Shown: piece after piece, positions 44,312 to 54,500 of the stretch
How the letters are laid out: the number at the start of each line of letters is the position of its first letter
How positions within the stretch are numbered: position 1 is the first letter of the stretch
From: Pedomonas sp051304405
GTDB lineage: Bacteria; Pseudomonadota; Alphaproteobacteria; Sphingomonadales; Sphingomonadaceae
Assembly (NCBI RefSeq): GCF_051304405.1
Contig: NZ_JBPPGG010000001.1
Coordinates: forward strand, 620,001-684,000
Length of the DNA: 64,000 bases
Direction of reading: 5' to 3'
The notes under the pieces: generated by a model
What the model saw: the letters and a program-made list of their open reading frames with translations, nothing else
What the model was told of the DNA's origin: nothing
The model's database searches: none
Made by a program: the position numbers and the translations under genes

Positions 44312-44473
44312 ATGTCAGATGAAGAACCCCTCTCGGTCCGCTTTGAAATGCGGGCCTCCGAACGGTGGATTGAACGCCTCGACGAGTGGCGCGGCAAGCA
44401 GAAGCCTATACCGTCGCGCGCGGAAGCAATCCGTACCCTCGTCACTACAGCGCTGGACAAGCTCGAAGAATGA
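44312..44473 (+). CDS. Ribbon-helix-helix regulator of the IS (53 aa)
   Basis: A 53-residue protein with the RHH pattern: a short strand 'LSVRFEMRA', then 'SERWIERLDEWRGKQ' and 'SRAEAIRTLVTTALDKL', the two helices of CopG/Arc-like DNA-binding proteins. Its stop codon overlaps the transposase start (ATGA), so the two are translationally coupled. Two copies of a TTACGTAA-centred site flank its promoter, which suggests autorepression that would also restrain transposition (inference). Confidence 0.75.
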   Translation: MSDEEPLSVRFEMRASERWIERLDEWRGKQKPIPSRAEAIRTLVTTALDKLEE

Positions 44474-45792
44474 GCTGGCTCCGTCTCGCCCACCTTGAGG
44501 GAGAGACGCCGCAACTGATCCACCACGAGGGCAAGCTGATCGAGGTCCGCATTGACTGCCGGACCAAAGGTCCGCCTGCCATTCCGGTGAATGGCTGCTG
44601 CCTCATTCCAGAGCTGCTCAAGAACGGCACCAAGAAGGTTCGTGTACGGGACCGGCGAATCGAGCCGGTCCCAACATGGCTGGTCATTCATCGCCAGCGG
44701 TTCCGCTGCCGTAACTGCGGCAGTACGGTCTATGAAGAACTGCCCGATGTGGATGATCACCATTACGTCACCCGGCGGCTGAAAGAGGATATCGTCCGCT
44801 CCGCGATCAAGCGGCCCTTTGAAGACGCTGCCCACTTCCATGCGGTGGAACCCACGCTGGTCCGCCGCATCTTCAAAAGCTATGCGCGCCAGCGCCTTGA
44901 TGGATATGAGTTTGCCGCGCCGCGCGTGTTGGGGGTCGATGAGAACCGCATCCTCGGCAGCAACCGCTTCGTCTGTGCCGACATCGAGGCAGGTACTATC
45001 CTCGATATGCTGCCTTCGCGTGATACGCCGACCATCGAGCCCCTCTTCCAGCGAATGGAGGCACATGGCAGGGTCGAGGTCTTCTGCCAAGACATGTGGC
45101 GCGGCTATGAGACGCTGGCGAAGCGCTACCTACCCAAAGCCCTGGTCGTGATCGACAAGTTTCATGTCGTTCGCATGGCCAATGATGCGATGGACAATGC
45201 ACGACGGACCTTCGCAGCTACCCTGACCAATGAGACGCGGAAAAAGATGCGGCGGCAGAATCGCATCTTCCTGTCACGCTGGGAGAGCTTGAGCGAAGAG
45301 CGGCAGGACAAGCTCGCCGCCATCTGCGCTGAATTTCCGTTCCTGCAAGCCGCCTACACCTTCAAGGAGCGGTTTTTCGATCTCTACGAGCTGGAAAACC
45401 GCGCAGCCGCTGAGGCGGCCTACCTCCGCTGGCGGGACGCCGTTCCGTCAGAGCTTCGCCCGTTTTTTGCGCCGGTGGTTCGCGTCATGAAGAACTGGGG
45501 CATCCCGATCTTTAACTACTACGAGGCGAAATACACCAATGGGCTGGTTGAGAACCTGAACGGGCGCATCAATGAGATCAACCGGCGGGGCTACGGCTAT
45601 GATTTTGAGACGCTACGCGCCAAGGCTCTGCTGCGCTACGGCACTTTGGTGCCATTAGGCGATCTCGTCCATTTCTCCTTCCCGCTCGCCAAGAGCGCAG
45701 AGGATGTGCGGAGGATGGTTGAGACACCAATAGGCAAGAGAGGCGTCCGCGCATCAACCTTGGCGGGCGCCCTGGCGAGGGGCACTTTCTAG
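44470..45792 (+). CDS. ISL3-family transposase
   Basis: A 440-residue DDE transposase. An N-terminal zinc-finger region ('RFRCRNCGSTVYEELPDVDDHH') and helix-turn-helix precede the catalytic core. The acidic triad is visible as D in 'VLGVDENRIL', D in 'EVFCQDMWRGY' and E in 'NGLVENLNGRINEI'. All are hallmarks of ISL3. ATG 44470 is chosen for its ATGA overlap with the RHH gene; the frame is intact and stops 5 bp before the right terminal repeat. Confidence 0.95.
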   Translation: MSWLRLAHLEGETPQLIHHEGKLIEVRIDCRTKGPPAIPVNGCCLIPELLKNGTKKVRVRDRRIEPVPTWLVIHRQRFRCRNCGSTVYEELPDVDDHHYVTRRLKEDIVRSAIKRPFEDAAHFHAVEPTLVRRIFKSYARQRLDGYEFAAPRVLGVDENRILGSNRFVCADIEAGTILDMLPSRDTPTIEPLFQRMEAHGRVEVFCQDMWRGYETLAKRYLPKALVVIDKFHVVRMANDAMDNARRTFAATLTNETRKKMRRQNRIFLSRWESLSEERQDKLAAICAEFPFLQAAYTFKERFFDLYELENRAAAEAAYLRWRDAVPSELRPFFAPVVRVMKNWGIPIFNYYEAKYTNGLVENLNGRINEINRRGYGYDFETLRAKALLRYGTLVPLGDLVHFSFPLAKSAEDVRRMVETPIGKRGVRASTLAGALARGTF

Positions 45793-45796
45793 CCCC

Positions 45797-45822
45797 TCAT
45801 CAACCCGATATGCCGGATAGCC
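45797..45822 (-). repeat. IS terminal inverted repeat, right
   Basis: The exact complement of the left 26-bp repeat, beginning 5 bp after the transposase stop codon. Confidence 0.95.
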
Positions 45823-45830
45823 ATTTCTTG
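45823..45830. repeat. Target-site duplication, right copy
   Basis: ATTTCTTG, identical to 42969-42976. Confidence 0.95.
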
Positions 45831-47124
45831 TAGTGTGTGCGCTGCACCCCGGCGCTGTAGGTCAGGAATTCCCCCCACGCCAGCGTGTAGGACAGGCCGC
45901 CGGTCAAGTGTTTGACCCCGTCCCGCGTCTGCTCCGAAAACCGGAACGCCGGTTTGGCCGGGTTCACGATTTCCCCGATGGGCACGCGCCCGAGATCGGC
46001 CCGGTCGGACCCGCCCCAGGTTTCCACCACGTCGCGCCCGCGCAGGCTGAACAACACCAGATGCCGCCGCCCGCCCTCGGCGAAGGCGCGGGACGCCCGG
46101 AATTCCCCGCTGTAGGACCGGGATCGGGAGGGCGGGTCGGCATAGACGATCCTGTCCGCCTCGCCCGCCTCGTCAATGCCGTCAAAGATGTTGCTGAAGC
46201 TGGAGCGGGAGCGGTTGAGGGAATGGAACAGCCCCGTCTTGATTGTCCACGCCCCGAGCGCCGCCTTGCCGACCACGCCGATGTTCTGATTGAACCCGTT
46301 CCACAGCGCCCAGTCCGGCCCCGGGTAGTGCCCCCGCTCGATGCGCGGCGGCAGCACGCTCGCGCGGGGCACATAGATCGGCGCGGCGGTTTCATCATCG
46401 GTGGTCGAGCGATTCCAGAACATCACCACGTCCACCGCCGTCGGAGACGCGCCAGTGCGGCACGAGACCGAACGTCGCCGATGTTCCGCGCCCGCCGTTG
46501 CCGAACCGGTTCCTGTAGGCGGACGCCCCGCCCGCCACCGACAGCCGGTCCTCGACGACGACGAGGCGGCCGTCCAGTTCGAGGCCGTAGCTGTCGAAGC
46601 GCCCGTAGTCCGCCAGGACGGACAGGCCATCGGCCCCATCGGCGCGGCGCAGGGTGATGTCGACCACACCGGTCGGCGCCGGGAACGGATCGCCCTGCGC
46701 CGCCAGTCCCACCTTGATGGTGGAACGTGCCTAGACCCGGCTGTTCAACCCGCCCTGCTGGTCGAAGTAGAGACCCTCGACGCGCACGTTTCCGGCCGTG
46801 GTGGGCGAGAAGCCGCGAACCGAGCCGGAATCATAGAGGCCGATCGTCTCGCGCCCGATGCTGGTGCCGAACGCATCCTCGGCGGCCGCGATCGCGTTCT
46901 CGCGGGACCGCCTGACCCCGCCATCCGTGCCGCCCGCGCCGACCACACCATGATGCGCCGACGCATCGGCAGACGCCGCCATCAGCACAACCACGCCCAG
47001 GGCCGCCCGGCACAGGGCGGAGGTGCAGAATTTCATGCGAAGAGCCGCCATCCTGTCCCGGTCTGTCACGCGCCTCTCGCCTGCGGGGCGACGCGGTCAT
47101 CAAAATACGGCCCGCGCCGGGTCG

Positions 47125-47550
47125 TCATCGGGCCGGCCGGGCGGACGGAACCGGGGGCTCCGGCGTCATGAAGTCATGGAAGAGCGCTGCCCGCTCCGTC
47201 AGCCGGAGCGTCTCGCCGCCCCGCCGCACCGTCAGCACGACCGCATGATCCTCTCCCTTGGCCTCTCCTTGATGCCGAAGGTGCGCCATGATCGCCTCCG
47301 GCGTGGCGACGGGGGTGCCGTCAATGGCGAGCAGCACGTCGCCCTCTCTCTGGGACGTCCGGCCGGCCCCCGCCTTGAGCCGCTGAACCACAACCCCGCC
47401 CGCAACGCTCCTCAGCGACAGCGCGCCGTGCGGGTTCGCGATATCCGCGCTCCCTGTCTCCGGTCGGCGTTCCGCCTGGGCGCCGGACGGAGCCACCAGC
47501 AGACAGGCCGCCACCACGGCCGCGGCCGCCAATCTCGCTCGCACGGGCAT
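47125..47550 (-). CDS. Exported PDZ-domain protein
   Basis: A 141-residue protein with a Sec signal peptide (about 1-26, ending SGAQA). A single PDZ-like domain (about 40-115) contains 'VVVQRLKAGAGRTSQREGDVLLAIDGTPVATPEAI', of which 'REGDVLLAIDGTPV' is the diagnostic core. There is no protease domain. The start is set at 47550 by GGGAGG upstream; the frame beyond is repeat-encoded. It lies 55 bp upstream of the dead receptor gene on the same strand and may have served the same uptake system (inference). Confidence 0.72.
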   Translation of the reverse strand: MPVRARLAAAAVVAACLLVAPSGAQAERRPETGSADIANPHGALSLRSVAGGVVVQRLKAGAGRTSQREGDVLLAIDGTPVATPEAIMAHLRHQGEAKGEDHAVVLTVRRGGETLRLTERAALFHDFMTPEPPVPSARPAR

Positions 47551-47571
47551 GTTTCCCTCCCGGAGATGCAG

Positions 47572-47637
47572 AACTGGATGCGGAAACGGATTGAGAAGTG
47601 GATTCAGAAACGGAATGAGAAGTGGGCTCAGAAATGG
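47572..47637 (+). repeat. 12-bp tandem repeat in 24-bp higher-order pairs
   Basis: Units AAACGGATTGAG, AAGTGGATTCAG, AAACGGAATGAG and AAGTGGGCTCAG alternate, with degenerate copies at each end. Alternate units are most alike, giving a 24-bp superperiod. Confidence 0.8.
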
Positions 47638-47822
47638 ACGCCGCATTGGTTCTCGTGTCAGGTGCCGAAACAGCACCTCGCCTCGGGGTTATCGTTGGGT
47701 GCGGGAAGCGAACACCTGGACCCTCGGCCTGTCAATCATTTGGCGTAGTTTAAATCACATATACCACCAAGGCAAGGTAGTCACCCCGATCCCGCCCCCG
47801 GCAAGGGAGGACAGCTCCCAAC

Positions 47823-47853
47823 AAAAAAGCCCGCATTCCTGCGGGCCTTTTTG
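47823..47853. terminator. Bidirectional intrinsic terminator
   Basis: AAAAAA-GCCCGC-ATTCCT-GCGGGC-CTTTTT: a 6-bp GC stem (47829-47834, 47841-47846) with A and T tracts on opposite sides, able to act on both strands. Confidence 0.85.
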
Positions 47854-48113
47854 TGTTTTGGCGCTAGGTCGTACCAGCCGGTGCCGGACGCCAAATCACT
47901 CCACTCGAACATCAATGGGAACTGCAATCTCATATAGATCAATGTGTTATCACGGCGGAAAGGACGAAATGCCATGAAGAATACCATGAGCCGCTGACTG
48001 CGCCACGCCCCCCTCGCGGCGATGGCCCCCGCCGCACCCATCCTCTCTTTACAAACCAACCAGAAACTGGTCGAATACAATTCCGATGTGGGTCATGATA
48101 CTGGGGTGCAAGG

Positions 48114-49007
48114 GTGGGGACAGCGCAACGTCGCGTTCGGTGGGGCATTGAGCGCCGGCTCGAATTCATTGAGTTCCGGCTGTTCTGGGAAGGCCATGTC
48201 AACCGCGGCGACCTAATGGCCGCCTTCGGGATCTCGATCAACCAGGCATCCACCGACCTGAACCGCTACCTCGGCATGGCGCCGGGCAACATGGTCTATG
48301 ACAAGAGCGCCCGCACCTACGTCCGAGGCGACCGCTTCGAGCCCCTGTTTCTGAAACCGGACCCGGCCAGCTACCTGTCCCAGCTGCGGTCGATCTCCGA
48401 CGGCATCGTCACGCAGGAGGAAACCTGGATCGGCCAGCTGCCGGCCTTCGATACGGTGCGCAGCCCCGCTCGGGGCATCGATGCCGGCCACCTGCGCGCC
48501 GTGCTCCAGGCCATCCACAACAGGCAGGCCATCGAAATCGAATACCAGTCGCTTTCCAGCCCTACCCCGCGCTGGCGCTGGATCGCACCGCATGCCATTG
48601 CCTTCGACGGCTTCCGCTGGCATGCCCGGGCGTACTGCTTCACCGATGACTGTTTCAAGGACTTCCTGCTGGCGCGCATCCTCGGCATCCGGGACAGCCG
48701 CCCCAGTGACGCGGACCCCAGCCAGGATGCCGACTGGCACACGCACGTCACGCTGGAAATCGGTCCGCACCCCGGCCTTTCCGACACGCAGAAGAAGGTC
48801 ATCGCGCTGGACTACGGCATGCGCGGAGGAAGGGCCAGCATTACCGTCCGCAAGGCGCTGCTCTACTACACGCTCAAGCGGCTCGGGCTCGACATTGACC
48901 CGTCCACCCGGAACCCGGCGGATCAGCAGATCGTATTGCTGAACCGGGAAGTGACGGGCATGAAGCGAACCACGTCCACGAATAAGCCGCCTATCCGGAA
49001 CGACTGA
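48114..49007 (+). CDS. WYL-domain defence-island regulator (BrxR/CapW-like)
   Basis: A 297-residue regulator. An N-terminal winged helix ('RRLEFIEFRLFWEGHVNRGDLMAAFGISINQASTDLNRYL', about 13-52) precedes a WYL domain (about 130-205, 'AIEIEYQSLSSPTPRWRWIAPHAIAFDGFRWHARAY') and a C-terminal WCX-like extension. This architecture is that of BrxR/CapW repressors, which silence phage-defence operons until a signal binds WYL. It directly precedes the type I restriction genes and most likely controls them. Start codon uncertain: GTG at 48114 is the first good one. Confidence 0.85.
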   Translation: MGTAQRRVRWGIERRLEFIEFRLFWEGHVNRGDLMAAFGISINQASTDLNRYLGMAPGNMVYDKSARTYVRGDRFEPLFLKPDPASYLSQLRSISDGIVTQEETWIGQLPAFDTVRSPARGIDAGHLRAVLQAIHNRQAIEIEYQSLSSPTPRWRWIAPHAIAFDGFRWHARAYCFTDDCFKDFLLARILGIRDSRPSDADPSQDADWHTHVTLEIGPHPGLSDTQKKVIALDYGMRGGRASITVRKALLYYTLKRLGLDIDPSTRNPADQQIVLLNREVTGMKRTTSTNKPPIRND

Positions 49008-49046
49008 ATCTGGAAGGCAAGCCATGACAAATCTAGAAGATAAACC

Positions 49047-51540
<2,494 letters not shown>

Positions 51541-51548
<8 letters not shown>

Positions 51549-52773
51549 GTTCGTGCCCCTCGGCGACCACATCACCGTGCTGAAGGGTAAAGCCCCTCTC
51601 GAGACCGGTTTCGCTGGGCCGGGAGCAGAGCCTTACCTAAACCCGGAATATCTTCGGGGGCGTGCGGATGCCGATCTAGTCAAAGCCGGGCCGGACGCAG
51701 TACGAACCGCCGATGGCGACACCATTCTTCTATGGGACGGATCAAACGCCGGCGAGTTCTTCAGGGCAAGGCCCGGCCTGCTCGCATCGACGATGGCGAA
51801 GATTTCGCCAAGTAAGGCATTCCTTCCGGCGTACTTTTTTCATGTTTCCAAACATGCAGAAAGCCGCCTGAAAAGCCAGACAAGCGGCACGGGCATCCCG
51901 CATGTGGACCGTGAGCTGCTTGAAGCCATTAGAGTTTTCTGCCCAAGTTCCACACAGCAGCGGGTAATTGCTGCAATTCTCGACACCCTCGACACCGCCA
52001 TCCACGAAACCGAGACGATCATCGCCAAGCTCAAGGCCGTAAAGCAGGGCCTGCTGCACGACCTGCTGACGCGCGGCATCGACGCCAACGGCGAACTGCG
52101 CCCGCCCCAGTCCGAGGCGCCGCATCTCTACAAGCAGTCGCCGCTGGGGTGGATTCCGAAGGAGTGGGACGTACTACCACTCAGCCAGATGGCAGATGTG
52201 TCGCGAGGAAAGTTCACGCACCGACCAAGAAATGACCCCCGATTCTACGGCGGTAAACATCCCTTCATTCAAACCGGCGATGTTGCTGCGGCTGAAGGGG
52301 AATACGTCTCGACGTTCTCGCAAACATTGAGTGACCGTGGGACATCGGTCAGCCAGGAGTTCCCTGCCGGCACAATTGCCATCACCATCGCCGCTAACAT
52401 CGCTGACACAGCGATCTTGGCGATCCCGATGTATTTCCCTGACAGCGTTGTTGGCGCGGTTGTCAAAAGCGTACACAACGTGCGGTTCGTTGAATTATCG
52501 ATCCGTAGAGCCAAGTCGTGGCTTGATGCGCGTGCTCCGCAGAGCGCGCAGAAGAACATCAATCTCCAAGATTTGCGGCCACTTCTTCTCGCAGTTCCAT
52601 GCCGAGAGGAGCAAGACGAGATTGCCATAAGGTACGAGGCACTTCAGTCTCGGCTTCAGATCGAAGTCGATTGTCTGAACAAGTACATGGAGGAGCGTGC
52701 AGGCCTCATGGACGACCTCCTCACCGGCCGCGTCCGCGTCACCCCCCTGCTGCAGGAGGCGCAACACGCATGA
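51541..52773 (+). CDS. hsdS: Type I restriction-modification specificity subunit HsdS
   Basis: A 410-residue subunit that reads the bipartite DNA target. The first recognition domain is about 1-145. The first conserved coiled-coil is 'QQRVIAAILDTLDTAIHETETIIAKLKAVKQGLLHDLLTRG' (about 140-180; core 'LKAVKQGLLHDLLT'). The second recognition domain is about 205-360, ending in 'LNKYMEERAGLMDDLLTGRV'. The recognition domains use visibly less GC-rich codons than hsdM and hsdR, as expected for swapped domains. The target sequence cannot be deduced. It overlaps hsdM and the next gene. Confidence 0.93.
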
Positions 52774-54431
52774 CGCCCAGGCTGCCACCTGCCGAATCCC
52801 TGACGGTCGAATTCAAGAGCGACCGCAAGCGCCTTTCGGACAACGAGTTGGTCGAGGCCATCGTCTGCCTTGCCAATGCAGAGGGCGGCGAGCTGTGGTT
52901 GGGTGTTGAAGATGACGGCACGCCCACGGGATTGCATGCGGAGCACCGGGTGCTCGATGGCCTGCCCGGCCTGGTGGCAGCGCGCACCTCGCCTTCAATC
53001 AACGTGACGGTGCAGGCCTTGGAAGTGGATGGCGTATCCGTTGCCCGTATCGCCGTCCCCAAGGCGCGGTCTGTGGTCGCGACCTCGGGCGGCGTGTATC
53101 TGCGCCGCCGGATACGGCACGACGGCCAGCCGGAGTGCGTGCCCATGCTGCCCCACGAGCGCGAAAGCCGCGCCAGTACCCTGGGGCTGGTCGATGTGTC
53201 CGCGCTGCCGGTGGCGGGCGCCACGCTGGCCGATCTGGACCCTCTGGAGCGCGAGCGCCTGCGCCAGGCCGTGCAACAGTACGGCGGCGATCGCGTGCTG
53301 CTGGAGCTGGACGATGAGGCACTGGACGGCGCGCTGGGGCTGACCGTTCGCGAGCCGGACGGCAGCCGGGTGCCCACCCTGACCGGCCTGCTGCTGGTGG
53401 GGCGGGAGAGTGCCCTGCGTGAACGGGTGCCCACCCACGAGTTCGCTTTCCAGGTGCTGGCGCAGCAGGCGGTGCGCTTCAACGAGTTCCGCCGTTTTCC
53501 GCTACTGAAGGCACTGGACTGGCTGGAGACCAATTTCCGGCCCTACAACCCGGAAGAAGAGCTGCAGGTGGGGCTGTTCCGCGTGCCGGTGCCGATGGTG
53601 GACATGGCGGCCTTCCGTGAGGCCGTGGCCAACGCCCTGATCCACCGCGACTACCATCGCCTGGGTGCGGTGCATGTGCGGCTGGAAGACGACGCCCTGG
53701 TGGTCAGCAACCCGGGCGGACTGGTGGAAGGTGTGACGCTGGCCAACCTGCTGGTGACCGAGCCGCGCCCCCGCAACCGCGCACTGGCCGATGCCATGAA
53801 GCGCATCGGCGTGGTCGAACGTTCCGGGCGCGGCGTGGACACCATCTATCGTGGCATGCTCAAGTTCGGCCGGCCGGCGCCGGATTACTCCCGTACCGAT
53901 GCCCACAACGTGGTGGTGCGGCTGCCGACCGAGCCGGCCGACCTGGATTTCCGCCGGCTGGTGGTGGAGGAAGAGCGCCGGCGTGGTGCCGAGTTGCCCA
54001 TCGACAGCCTGATCGCGCTGGCCGCCCTGCGGGAGCTGAAGCGGGTGACGGCAGACGAGCTGGCAGGCCGCATCCAGCGGGACGCGGCGAGCGCGAAGCG
54101 CACGCTGGAGGCATTGATCGAAGCGGGTTTGGTGGAGGCGCACGGTGCGGCACGCGGGCGCAGCTATACCCTGTCGGCGGCTGTCTACCAGCGCCGGGGT
54201 GAGAAGGCCGCGTATACCCGTCAGGCTGGCTTTACCCCCATCCAGCATGAGCAGATGGTGCTCAATTATGTGCGTCAGCACGGGCAAATTCGGCGTGCTG
54301 AAGTGATGGATTTGTGCCGTCTCAGTGAGGGGCAGGCCAAGGATCTGCTTAAACGGATGCAGAGTAACGGCCTGCTGAAGCTGGAAGGCGCGGGGCGGGG
54401 AGCCTTCTACCGGGTGGGGAACGGGGATTGA
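52770..54431 (+). CDS. COG2865-type AlbA_2 and ATPase-domain protein in the hsd operon
   Basis: A 553-residue protein. The N-terminal AlbA_2 (Schlafen-like) domain begins 'ESLTVEFKSDRKRLSDNELVEAIVCLANAEGGELWLGV'-style (core 'EFKSDRKRLSDNELVEAI'). A central HATPase_c_4 domain has 'EAVANALIHRDYHRLGAVHV', 'NPGGLVEGV' and 'RSGRGVDTIY', and two winged-helix modules follow at the C-terminus. Related proteins are annotated as RecG-like or transcriptional regulators, and recur inside type I restriction operons. It starts in the hsdS stop codon (ATGA) and precedes hsdR, so it is an integral operon member, maybe a control or accessory defence factor (inference). Confidence 0.82.
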   Translation: MTPRLPPAESLTVEFKSDRKRLSDNELVEAIVCLANAEGGELWLGVEDDGTPTGLHAEHRVLDGLPGLVAARTSPSINVTVQALEVDGVSVARIAVPKARSVVATSGGVYLRRRIRHDGQPECVPMLPHERESRASTLGLVDVSALPVAGATLADLDPLERERLRQAVQQYGGDRVLLELDDEALDGALGLTVREPDGSRVPTLTGLLLVGRESALRERVPTHEFAFQVLAQQAVRFNEFRRFPLLKALDWLETNFRPYNPEEELQVGLFRVPVPMVDMAAFREAVANALIHRDYHRLGAVHVRLEDDALVVSNPGGLVEGVTLANLLVTEPRPRNRALADAMKRIGVVERSGRGVDTIYRGMLKFGRPAPDYSRTDAHNVVVRLPTEPADLDFRRLVVEEERRRGAELPIDSLIALAALRELKRVTADELAGRIQRDAASAKRTLEALIEAGLVEAHGAARGRSYTLSAAVYQRRGEKAAYTRQAGFTPIQHEQMVLNYVRQHGQIRRAEVMDLCRLSEGQAKDLLKRMQSNGLLKLEGAGRGAFYRVGNGD

Positions 54432-54460
54432 AAACGGATGAAAACGGATGAAAACGGATG
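54431..54460 (+). repeat. Three tandem copies of a decamer before hsdR
   Basis: AAAACGGATG repeated three times immediately after the stop codon of the preceding gene. It could tune spacing or leave slippage-prone DNA; no other role is visible. Confidence 0.85.
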
Positions 54461-54500
54461 AAATTGGCGTGCGCTGCATCCAATTTCCGTAAAGGAGTCG

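Larger units (their letters stand above)
42977..45822 (+). mobile_element. ISL3-family insertion sequence with passenger genes
   Basis: A 2846-bp element bounded by perfect 26-bp inverted repeats (GGCTATCCGGCATATCGGG...; 42977-43002 and 45797-45822) and an 8-bp target duplication ATTTCTTG. It encodes an ISL3 transposase on the plus strand, preceded by a tiny ribbon-helix-helix gene. Two divergent minus-strand genes, an unknown 93-residue protein and a P22-antirepressor-like protein, fill the left half. Most ISL3 elements are 1.3-2.3 kb with only a transposase, so this is a passenger-carrying member. GC is lower than in the flanking receptor gene. Perfect ends and duplication imply a recent insertion. 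Confidence 0.95.
42208..47069 (-). pseudogene. TonB-dependent outer-membrane receptor, inactivated three ways
   Basis: Once the insertion is removed, the remains span about 2010 bp, a normal receptor length. The N-terminus (47069-46731) has a signal peptide and the plug start 'YDSGSVRGFSPTTAGNVRVEGLYFDQQGG', then an in-frame TAG at 46731-46733. Reading resumes in the same frame ('KVGLAAQGDPFPAPTGVVDI') until a frameshift near 46440, where 'PHWRVSD' must switch frame to 'TAVDVVMFWNRS'. The IS at 42977-45822 interrupts 'QRTHYKK-SVHAPEQ'; excision leaving one 8-bp duplicate would restore that junction exactly. The C-terminal barrel (42975-42208) ends in 'VTAYLTVDL'. The substrate is unknown. Confidence 0.88.
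47551..48113. other. Intergenic region at the likely accessory-island boundary
   Basis: No gene. It contains a 12-bp tandem repeat, a bidirectional terminator at 47823-47853 and the promoter region of the WYL regulator gene. GC falls visibly from here on, so the left edge of the accessory region probably lies within it. I could not find an attachment-site duplicate. Confidence 0.45.
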
